Assembly: GCF_009789235.1 (NCBI RefSeq)
Contig: NZ_WSTB01000009.1
Location: forward strand, 159,296-223,295
From: Flavobacterium hydrocarbonoxydans
Lineage (GTDB): Bacteria; Bacteroidota; Bacteroidia; Flavobacteriales; Flavobacteriaceae
Reading direction: 5' to 3'
DNA length: 64,000 nucleotides
How positions within the stretch are numbered: the stretch's first letter is position 1; the number at the start of each line of letters is the position of its first letter. The translations under genes and the position numbers were made by a program. Positions 43,875 to 50,999 of this stretch are shown in pieces. The notes under the pieces were generated by a model that did not search any database, had not been told where the DNA came from, and worked only from the letters and a program-made list of their open reading frames with translations.

Positions 43875-45209
43875 TTATTTAATAAGTGATTTTAGTTCTC
43901 CTTTTGATTTGATTAATGCTACTTCAGCAACTTTGTAATTTAAGACTGCTCTGGTGTAGTTATTTTGTGCTTCAAGTGATGCGTTTTCAGCATCCAATAA
44001 ATCTGTTAATGATGCCAATCCCTGAAGGTAATTGTTTTTTGTGTTGCTTAAAATTTCTCCAGCCAAACGCATATTTTCTCTTTGATTCTCAATAGTTACA
44101 AGGTTGTTCTCAATTTGAGTTTTTGCATTTCTATAATCTAAATCAAGCGAAAGCTGTGTGTCTTTGATATCTTCCTGAAGCGATCTGATTTCAACATCTG
44201 CCTGTCTTACTTTAGCTCTTGTTCCAAAACCTGTAAAAATAGGAACATGAAGATTCAAACCTATTGCTGAATAATCAGACCAGTAAACACCATCCGAAGG
44301 TTTAGCAAAAAGAGGTACTTCTGGCCCTTGTCCTAAATAATTATAACCAGCGGTCAGTGAAAGTGTAGGATAGTATTGAGCTTCGATTGATTTTTTCTGA
44401 TAAACCAAAAGCTCTTCCTGTTTTTTCAAAAGCAAATATTCCGTTCTGTTTGCTGTATTAGGAGCTTCTGTCAAGGCTTCCGGAGTAACTTCAAATTGTT
44501 CCTGAGGAATTACAATTTCTGTTTCAATAGGCATTCCCATATAAAACTTCAATGCGTTTTCCTGCAATTGAACCTGATTTAGGATTTGCTGACGCTCTGT
44601 ACTAATGTTAGACATTTTTACAATAATTCGGTCTAAATCAATTTTTTTAGCTAAACCATTATCAAATTGTCCTTTTACAATATCACGAACTTTAGTCGTA
44701 TTTATGTAGTTACTGTCTAACAAAGCCAATCTTTCGCGTTGCACATAAACCGAATAGTAGTTGTTCGCCACTCTTTCAATTACTTGTTCCTCTGTCAACT
44801 GATCGTTTATCTGATAAAACTCGCGTGTAGATTTTGCAGCTCTTAAACCGGTAAAAACCGATTGATCAAACAAAGCCTGCGTTAATGAAATCCCGGCTCC
44901 GGAAGTCCATTTTTGTCCAAAAACTGCCTGAATTGTAGTTCCTGGTGCTCCAAATCCAGCTCCATCAATTACGCTGGTTTGCAAAATTGGATTGTAGGTC
45001 AAATTACCGTTTGCAGAAATCTGAGGCAAAGCTCTTGATCGCACTTCCTGAATTTGATATTCACTGTTTTCAACTTGCAATTTTGCTTTTTTAGCATCTG
45101 CCTTATTTTGCAATGCGTAATTTAAAGCATCTTTTAAAGTTAAAGTTTTGACTTGTGCGCTGACAGATAAGCCAATTGAACACAAAAATATAAGAATTAT
45201 TTTTTTCAT
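43875..45209 (-). CDS. TolC-family outer membrane efflux protein
   Basis: The protein of 444 residues has a Sec signal (about 1-18). Its two TolC-like repeats are rich in long amphipathic helices, for example LTLKDALNYALQNKADAKKA at the start and a LASLTDLLDAENASLEAQNN segment near the end. It forms the outer membrane exit duct of the pump. It lies 13 nt after the TetR gene. Confidence 0.94.
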   Translation of the reverse strand: MKKIILIFLCSIGLSVSAQVKTLTLKDALNYALQNKADAKKAKLQVENSEYQIQEVRSRALPQISANGNLTYNPILQTSVIDGAGFGAPGTTIQAVFGQKWTSGAGISLTQALFDQSVFTGLRAAKSTREFYQINDQLTEEQVIERVANNYYSVYVQRERLALLDSNYINTTKVRDIVKGQFDNGLAKKIDLDRIIVKMSNISTERQQILNQVQLQENALKFYMGMPIETEIVIPQEQFEVTPEALTEAPNTANRTEYLLLKKQEELLVYQKKSIEAQYYPTLSLTAGYNYLGQGPEVPLFAKPSDGVYWSDYSAIGLNLHVPIFTGFGTRAKVRQADVEIRSLQEDIKDTQLSLDLDYRNAKTQIENNLVTIENQRENMRLAGEILSNTKNNYLQGLASLTDLLDAENASLEAQNNYTRAVLNYKVAEVALIKSKGELKSLIK

Positions 45210-45222
45210 AAATGATTGATGA

Positions 45223-45828
45223 TTAATAATTTGTAATAAATTTTTTAAGCTGTTTTTCTAGTTCTAGTATTCCTTCTGGTGTAGCCATTGCTCTGGTATG
45301 ATATTCTAAAGCCTCTAATTCGATTTTTTGTGCTTCTCTTTCAGACATCGTGTTTTCGTTGATATGGAAAACTAAAGTGTAATAAAATTTCACATAGACA
45401 TCAACATTTAAATCTTTGCGATATAAATTTTCATTCATTCCCTTATGAATGTTATCTCTAAAATATTGTGTACACTGATCAATTTCGTAAGTCATTACAT
45501 TCTGATAGATTTCAGGATAATGTTTTTTTAATTGATAAAGCGGCGAGGTGTCTGTGGAGTTTTTAAACATATCCCGAAACATCTCTCTAATTTGAAAATT
45601 TTCATCAATGGCATTGAGGTTTTTAGCCACAATAGTATCAATTACTTCGTGTACCTGCTTGTGAACCATCGAAGTACTTTCTTCAATTAAAACTTCTTTG
45701 TTGCAAAAGTATTTGTAAATCGTTTTTTTAGAAATACACATTTCCCCCGCAATATCATCCATAGTGACACTTTTAAAACCAAGTTTTAAAAATAACTCAC
45801 TCGCTTTTTGTATGATTTTATCTTTCAT
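45223..45828 (-). CDS. TetR/AcrR-family regulator of the efflux operon
   Basis: The protein of 201 residues has an N-terminal helix-turn-helix (about 20-45, TMDDIAGEMCISKKTIYKYF) and a variable all-helical ligand domain. It is the first gene of the efflux operon. A 28-bp palindrome (GGAAACT-N14-AGTTTCC) overlaps the -33 region of its promoter, and two more copies flank the promoter of the neighbouring YceI gene. It therefore probably represses itself, the pump and the YceI gene. The ligand is unknown. Confidence 0.93.
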   Translation of the reverse strand: MKDKIIQKASELFLKLGFKSVTMDDIAGEMCISKKTIYKYFCNKEVLIEESTSMVHKQVHEVIDTIVAKNLNAIDENFQIREMFRDMFKNSTDTSPLYQLKKHYPEIYQNVMTYEIDQCTQYFRDNIHKGMNENLYRKDLNVDVYVKFYYTLVFHINENTMSEREAQKIELEALEYHTRAMATPEGILELEKQLKKFITNY

Positions 45829-45850
45829 TTTGAGCTTTCAAATTGCATAA

Positions 45851-45858
45851 CAAATATA
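45851..45858 (-). promoter_or_regulatory. -7 promoter element of the TetR-efflux operon
   Basis: Minus-strand TATATTTG, 23 nt upstream of the TetR start codon. An upstream TTTG 17 nt away falls inside the adjacent palindromic operator. Confidence 0.6.
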
Positions 45859-45862
45859 AGAA

Positions 45863-45890
45863 GGAAACTTTTAATCAAATATTAGTTTCC
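45863..45890. promoter_or_regulatory. TetR operator at the efflux operon promoter
   Basis: GGAAACT, 14 intervening bases, AGTTTCC: perfect 7-bp inverted arms. It overlaps the -33 region of the efflux operon promoter, as expected for an autorepressor site. The same arms and spacing occur twice at the YceI gene. Confidence 0.78.
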
Positions 45891-45936
45891 ATTATATTTG
45901 TACTAATTTTACATTAAATTATTCATTTTGTAAGTA

Positions 45937-46458
45937 TTATATACTAAATTCTAAATTCGCAATCAGTTTAATGTCTTTTCCTAAAGCCAATCCACCATTC
46001 TGATTATAAGAATGATAGTCCAAACCAAAATCCTGGCGCTTAATATCCCCTGTAATTTTAAAAGCAACTTTTTTATCACCATTATAAGAGTTAATGCCGA
46101 TAAATTCAGCATCAAGCTCCACTACTCTGGTCACATCTTTTATAGTCAGGTCGCCTTTAAAAAAATTGATGTTGTTGTTTATTTTTTGAAAAGAAGTCGA
46201 TTTAAAACTAATAATCGGATATTCGTTTACATCAAACAAATCCTGTAGCTGCAAATAGGTATCCATCTGCTGAAAGCTATCTTTTTTATTATTTATATCT
46301 AATGAAAATGCTACAGAAGCATCCTTAATTTCATTGTTCTCAATATTTACAAAACCATCAAATTTGTTTGAAGTTCCTCCTAAATAGGCAATTATAGAAT
46401 GTCTCATTTTAATTAAAACATCTGATTGGCTAGAGTTTATCGTCCATTTTGTTTTCAT
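45937..46458 (-). CDS. YceI-family lipid-binding-like protein
   Basis: The protein of 173 residues has the YceI pattern: W-x-I-x-x-x-x-S-x-V-x-F/I-x-x-x-H near the start (KWTINSSQSDVLIKMRHSI), a central FKSTSFQKINNN segment and GDLTIKDVTRVVELDAEF. YceI proteins form a beta-barrel that binds isoprenoid lipids. No signal peptide is visible, so this copy is probably cytoplasmic. It shares operators with the TetR-efflux operon, and a polyprenyl synthetase gene lies directly on its other side. Confidence 0.9.
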   Translation of the reverse strand: MKTKWTINSSQSDVLIKMRHSIIAYLGGTSNKFDGFVNIENNEIKDASVAFSLDINNKKDSFQQMDTYLQLQDLFDVNEYPIISFKSTSFQKINNNINFFKGDLTIKDVTRVVELDAEFIGINSYNGDKKVAFKITGDIKRQDFGLDYHSYNQNGGLALGKDIKLIANLEFSI

Positions 46459-46504
46459 AAATAGTTGTTTTATATGAGTTTATAAATATTTTTGAAATTC
46501 ATCA

Positions 46505-46532
46505 GGAAACTTTTTTAGTTTTCAAAGTTTCC
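46505..46532. promoter_or_regulatory. TetR operator copy downstream of the YceI promoter
   Basis: GGAAACT-N14-AGTTTCC, identical in arms and spacing to the site upstream of the TetR gene. It lies between the YceI -7 element and its start codon, where a bound repressor would block elongation or initiation. Confidence 0.72.
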
Positions 46533-46544
46533 TTTTTAATGGCG

Positions 46545-46552
46545 CAAATATA
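46545..46552 (-). promoter_or_regulatory. -7 promoter element of the YceI gene
   Basis: Minus-strand TATATTTG followed by C, flanked on both sides by copies of the TetR-type operator. Confidence 0.6.
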
Positions 46553-46556
46553 GGTA

Positions 46557-46584
46557 GGAAACTCGGAAAACCAAAAAAGTTTCC
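46557..46584. promoter_or_regulatory. TetR operator copy upstream of the YceI promoter
   Basis: GGAAACT-N14-AGTTTCC again, overlapping the expected -33 region of the YceI promoter. Two operators bracketing one promoter would allow tight repression. Confidence 0.72.
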
Positions 46585-46703
46585 GTGTTTTTTTTAAATT
46601 ATTTTTAAAGTACTGAAAATAAGTAGGTTAAAGTTAATTTTAAAGGAAACGCTAAATCTGAGTTAGGTTTAAAAATAGAAACCGATAATTAATATTTGAA
46701 TTG

Positions 46704-46711
46704 TATCTTTG
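46704..46711 (+). promoter_or_regulatory. -7 promoter element of the polyprenyl synthetase gene
   Basis: TATCTTTG followed by G, 27 nt before the ATG at 46738. Its position inside a longer open frame (TTG at 46696) shows that the longer start is not used. Confidence 0.6.
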
Positions 46712-46737
46712 GACTTCGTAAATCAGAATTTCATTTT

Positions 46738-47712
46738 ATGCACAATATTAGTCAGTACCAAGATTTTTTTATTAGTTATTTAAAAAGCCAAAGCATAAAC
46801 AAAGAACCAAAAAGTCTTTACGAACCTATTGAATATATTTTAGGCTTAGGCGGAAAAAGAATGCGACCTGTGCTGACTCTTATGGCTTCAGAAGTTTTCG
46901 ATACCGATTACAAAGTGGCACTTCCGGCTGCAATGGCGGTAGAAGTTTTTCATAACTTCTCCTTAGTTCACGATGATATTATGGATGATGCACCTTTGCG
47001 AAGAGGACAAGAAACGGTACATGAAAAATGGAATATCAATACCGGAATTCTTTCTGGTGATGCCATGCTGATTCTGGCCTATCAATATTTTGAGCAGTAC
47101 GAACCAACAGTTTTTAGAGATTTGGCAAAGTTGTTTAGCAAAACAGCACTCGAAGTTTGCGAAGGACAGCAATGGGATGTTGATTTTGAAGAAAGAAACA
47201 ACGTCACAATTCCGGAATATTTAAAAATGATCGAATATAAAACGGCCGTTTTGGTTGCTGCAGCCATGAAAATGGGCGCCATTGTAGCCAAAACTTCAGA
47301 AAAAGAGGCCGAATTAATTTATGATTTTGGACTAAACTTAGGACTAGCGTTTCAATTGCAGGATGACTTTTTAGATGCTTTTGGTGATCCGGAAACTTTT
47401 GGAAAACAAGTGGGCGGTGATATTATCGAAAATAAAAAAACCTTTTTATATATTAAGGCATTAGAATTTTCGAATCCTGAAAAAGCTTCAGAATTAAGGG
47501 AATTATTCAATTTACAATTAGAAGATAACACTAAAAAGATTGAAACAGCAAAAGCTATTTTTATCGAATCCGGTGCTTCAAAAGCCACTCAGGAAGCCAT
47601 AGAAATGTACACGTATAAAGCTTTCGAAACCTTAGACAAAATGGATATCAATCCTGAAAAGAAGAATATTTTAAGGAAATTTGGTGAAAATTTAATGGGA
47701 AGAAAAGTATAA
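46738..47712 (+). CDS. trans-isoprenyl (polyprenyl) diphosphate synthase
   Basis: An all-helical prenyltransferase of 324 residues. The first aspartate-rich motif is in LVHDDIMDDAPLRRGQ and the second in FQLQDDFLDAFGD; GGKRMRP is the substrate-binding segment near the N-terminus. It extends isoprenoid chains from IPP, giving precursors for menaquinone or similar lipids; chain length cannot be read safely. The ATG at 46738 is chosen because a -7 element (TATCTTTG) lies at 46704-46711, inside a longer frame that would start with TTG. Confidence 0.92.
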   Translation: MHNISQYQDFFISYLKSQSINKEPKSLYEPIEYILGLGGKRMRPVLTLMASEVFDTDYKVALPAAMAVEVFHNFSLVHDDIMDDAPLRRGQETVHEKWNINTGILSGDAMLILAYQYFEQYEPTVFRDLAKLFSKTALEVCEGQQWDVDFEERNNVTIPEYLKMIEYKTAVLVAAAMKMGAIVAKTSEKEAELIYDFGLNLGLAFQLQDDFLDAFGDPETFGKQVGGDIIENKKTFLYIKALEFSNPEKASELRELFNLQLEDNTKKIETAKAIFIESGASKATQEAIEMYTYKAFETLDKMDINPEKKNILRKFGENLMGRKV

Positions 47713-47719
47713 AAAATGA

Positions 47720-47780
47720 AGCCACAGATTAAAAAGATTTTCACAGGTTAATCCTTGAAACCCTAATAATCTGTGGCTAT
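47720..47780. terminator. inverted repeat between convergent prenyl synthase and trehalase genes
   Basis: AGCCACAGATTA near 47721 faces TAATCTGTGGCT near 47767-47779 with a loop of about 30 nt, flanked by T/A-rich DNA. It may serve as a weak two-way terminator or be a palindromic repeat. Confidence 0.5.
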
Positions 47781-47787
47781 TTTATTT

Positions 47788-49662
47788 TTAATTATTTAAA
47801 AAAAGTTCATCGGGATCCACCAAATCAGATAATTTTTGTTTTAAATCTTCTCTCAAAATCGTCAATCCGTACTGATAAGAAGCATTCATCCAGCCAAAAC
47901 CTTCTTCGGTGATGTAATTAAATTCGGTTCCAACATTGCCATATTCAGCAAAAATCTTGTGTGAACTTATTTCTAAATCAAATTTCTCAGGAATGGTTCC
48001 GTTATAGTCAACCGCATTTCGGGTAATCAGCCAAAGCCATCGATAGACCATTTCCTGAACCTCATCATTAAAATTATAATTTAATAAACCTTCCCACAAA
48101 AGCATTTGGTGTGGCGCCCATCCAAACGGATAATCCCATTGTCTTACAGGTGAATTTTTGCCTAAATTAGCAATCGCTTCTTTAGTGCTGCCCGCTATTC
48201 CTCCTTTCATTTTAAACTTTGGTAAAGTGTTTTTTACTAAAATTTCCGCTTGTTCAGGTGTACTTATTTTTGCCCAAAGCGGATAAAAAGTGGTGGCAGC
48301 ATCAAAAAAATGTTGTTGTTCCGTAACAAAATTATAATCCAGATAAATTCCGTTTTCAGCATTCCAGCACAATTGGTTTACTTTTTCTTTTCTAGAATTG
48401 GCTTTCGAACTCCAATAATTACTGGAATATGAAATATGTTCATCATATTGAAATTCTTTTTTGAAATAGTTTTCAATTAAATAAGCAATATCCGTTTCGT
48501 ATTTATACAATAAACTATTAATGGCAACCGTGTTCAGATTGGCGCAAATAGCGACTAATCGGTTGGTGGTATCATGGCCGCTTTCGCGCATACTCCTGTC
48601 GTGCGTAAAATACTTATCCAACTCAGGCTCGTTAATCTCTCTCCTGAGATATTTTTTTTCGAATTCCCGTGTCGAAAGATTGTGTTTTGGGGCAAACTGT
48701 TCCAGAATATCATCAAAATGGCCTTCTTCTACCTCAAACGGAAGCCCTATTCCTTCGGCTTTGTATCGGTTCAGCCCATTTGCCGTCAATCTTTTTCCTT
48801 CTTCCATCCAAACGGTTTGGTATTCTTTGATAGCGGTTTTTAGATGTCTTTCTATCCAGAAAATTTCAGAATTAGATTTTTCTAAAACATCCCTAATCAA
48901 TGAGGTATAGAGCGGAGGCTGCGTTCGCGTAAGATAATAGCTTCTGTTGGCATTCAGGATTTTTCCGTAATGATCTATCTGGTATTTAAAATTCTCAGCT
49001 ATGCCTAAAGCCAGTTCTGTTTTGTTATCTATCAAAAGACCTTTGGCAATAAAATAACTGTCCCAGCCGTACATTTCGTTGAATCTTCCCCCCGGAACCA
49101 CAAACGGAACACCTGATATTTCATTGTCTTTTATTTGAAGAGCCAAAGCTAAAATACCAGGCTTTTCATTTAATGACAGCACATATTCCGGGGAAATGTT
49201 TTTAGGCAGCTGCTCCACTTTTAGCTTTGAATTTGTAGTTTCTAACTTTTTGAAATAGTCAAAAACCATTTCATCGCCAAAAGGAACATACAAATACGAA
49301 ATAGTATTCTCGATCTTATCGTCTTCTAAGATTTTTCGGATTCCGTCTGCATCTATTGTTCGGGTTAAACCGTTCCAATACAAATCTTTTATTTTTCTGG
49401 AAATTCTATCTACAGGGTTTTCTATGATATGATCCAGATTTATTTCAGCAAAATCTGTATTTTCTTTTTTTGATAAAGCTAATTCCTGCAAAAGATTCGA
49501 AAGATGATAAGTTCCTTCAATAGCAACAGAATTTCCTGTTTCATTTTCTAATAAAAAACATTTTGGCCCCTTGTCATCAACGGTAATTTTTTTATCACCA
49601 TCAGTGTCTTCCTGAGCTAATAATTTTTCTAAAGTCTGGCGTATATGTAATTTAAATTTCAT
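47788..49662 (-). CDS. trehalase (GH37), cytoplasmic type
   Basis: The protein of 624 residues carries both GH37 signatures: PGGRFNEMYGWDSYF and QWDYPFGWAP. It hydrolyses trehalose to two glucoses. There is no signal peptide, so it should be cytoplasmic. Residues 19-34 (DTDGDKKITVDDKGPK) form an EF-hand-like Ca2+ loop that closely resembles the regulatory calcium site of fungal neutral trehalases. It overlaps the upstream MFS gene by 11 nt, so import and hydrolysis are translationally linked. Confidence 0.92.
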   Translation of the reverse strand: MKFKLHIRQTLEKLLAQEDTDGDKKITVDDKGPKCFLLENETGNSVAIEGTYHLSNLLQELALSKKENTDFAEINLDHIIENPVDRISRKIKDLYWNGLTRTIDADGIRKILEDDKIENTISYLYVPFGDEMVFDYFKKLETTNSKLKVEQLPKNISPEYVLSLNEKPGILALALQIKDNEISGVPFVVPGGRFNEMYGWDSYFIAKGLLIDNKTELALGIAENFKYQIDHYGKILNANRSYYLTRTQPPLYTSLIRDVLEKSNSEIFWIERHLKTAIKEYQTVWMEEGKRLTANGLNRYKAEGIGLPFEVEEGHFDDILEQFAPKHNLSTREFEKKYLRREINEPELDKYFTHDRSMRESGHDTTNRLVAICANLNTVAINSLLYKYETDIAYLIENYFKKEFQYDEHISYSSNYWSSKANSRKEKVNQLCWNAENGIYLDYNFVTEQQHFFDAATTFYPLWAKISTPEQAEILVKNTLPKFKMKGGIAGSTKEAIANLGKNSPVRQWDYPFGWAPHQMLLWEGLLNYNFNDEVQEMVYRWLWLITRNAVDYNGTIPEKFDLEISSHKIFAEYGNVGTEFNYITEEGFGWMNASYQYGLTILREDLKQKLSDLVDPDELFLNN

Positions 49663-50872
49663 CTTTTGTGGTTATTTTTTTTAGAATAAAAAAAGAAATC
49701 AGCAATAAAAACATCGGGATTAAAGTAAAATAAAAGGCCTTTTCCGGACTTTCATTTTTAAACAGCCATCCCGTTATTCGAGAGCCTAAAGTTCCTCCAA
49801 GAGCCGAGAAAATAACTATCAGACCTGTCATGGAACTCTGAAGATTTTTGGGTAATGAGCTCAGTACAATTGAATTGAGCAAAGGATAAATCGGGGCAAT
49901 AAACAATCCTATTAAAGGAAAAGCAAATCCGATAAGAGGAATGTCTGAAAGCGTGTTGATACTTTTTACTTCAAGACCGACTACTTTTGGAAGTACAAAA
50001 ATTACGATGAGCATGGCAGCGATAATACAACAGGTAAGTACCCAAATCCAGCTTACGTTTTTAGTTACAACACCGGCAATAAGTCTTCCTACCGCTAGTG
50101 AAATAGCCAGAATACTAGCCATCATAATACTTACATTTTCAGGCAAATGAAGCACTTTTGTATTGAAAGTTGGAAGCCAGGAAAGTATTCCCTGTTCGAT
50201 CATTACAAACAAAAAAACACTGATTACAAAAACAACCGTGAGCATTTTTGCAATTAGTTTAAACATTTGCAGAAAATCATCTGTAAAATTGAAACCTGCT
50301 GTGATTTTTTTTTCTTCAAATTTGGTAAAGAATAAAAACACAAAAGATAAAAAAGACAAAGTTGCCAGAAGCCAATATACATTTAGCCAGGCGTTTGGAT
50401 TGTTTTCGTCATTAAAAGCAGGAAATAAAAAATAAGCCAATGCAATTCCGATCATGAAAACACCCTCGATGCTGCTCATTAAAGCATTGTGTTCTTTTTG
50501 ATTTTCGGTAACAGCCCCAATAAGAGAATAGACTGAAACTTTAATTAAGGCAAACGAAACCCCAACTGTTGCAAAAAGTATTTTAGCACTGTCGAATGAA
50601 TTGCCAAAATACATCGATACACAGGCAAATGTTACCAAAGCCAAACCAATGAGCATGGCTTTTTTGTAACCAATTCTAGGCAAAAAAGAGGCGATAAAAA
50701 AAGACACAATAGCAATGGGCATATCCTTAAAAGCTTCCAGAATACTGGCTTGTACTTCATCTACTCCGTAGTTTTTTTGCGATTTTAGAATTACAATTCC
50801 AACGCTGTTGAGTAAAATAGCAAAAACAAAGTAATTGAGGTATAGCGCTATTTTGATTCCTATGTTTTTCAT
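49652..50872 (-). CDS. MFS sugar transporter
   Basis: An inner membrane protein of 406 residues with about 12 transmembrane segments. The loop between helices 2 and 3 is short (PRIGYKKAML). From its overlap with the trehalase gene, it probably imports trehalose. The start is 127 nt downstream of the TonB receptor stop, with a hairpin in the gap; the two may be one operon with attenuation. Confidence 0.82.
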   Translation of the reverse strand: MKNIGIKIALYLNYFVFAILLNSVGIVILKSQKNYGVDEVQASILEAFKDMPIAIVSFFIASFLPRIGYKKAMLIGLALVTFACVSMYFGNSFDSAKILFATVGVSFALIKVSVYSLIGAVTENQKEHNALMSSIEGVFMIGIALAYFLFPAFNDENNPNAWLNVYWLLATLSFLSFVFLFFTKFEEKKITAGFNFTDDFLQMFKLIAKMLTVVFVISVFLFVMIEQGILSWLPTFNTKVLHLPENVSIMMASILAISLAVGRLIAGVVTKNVSWIWVLTCCIIAAMLIVIFVLPKVVGLEVKSINTLSDIPLIGFAFPLIGLFIAPIYPLLNSIVLSSLPKNLQSSMTGLIVIFSALGGTLGSRITGWLFKNESPEKAFYFTLIPMFLLLISFFILKKITTKDEI

Positions 50873-50944
50873 TTGTTATGAATATCAGTGATGAGTATTT
50901 TATACTGTTTCTTTACTAAGAATTTGATTATAACCTTAAAAATA

Positions 50945-50975
50945 CCAAATGCCGTTTATAAAAACAGCATTTGGT
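50945..50975 (-). terminator. hairpin between TonB receptor and MFS genes
   Basis: On the minus strand CCAAATGC pairs with GCATTTGG around a T/A loop, followed by an AT-rich tail. It may end or attenuate the receptor transcript. Confidence 0.7.
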
Positions 50976-50999
50976 GGAGTATTAATCAACTAACAATTA

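Noticed and set aside
46696..46737. Upstream extension of the polyprenyl synthase
   Set aside because: The start would be TTG and the extension contains the -7 promoter element TATCTTTG.
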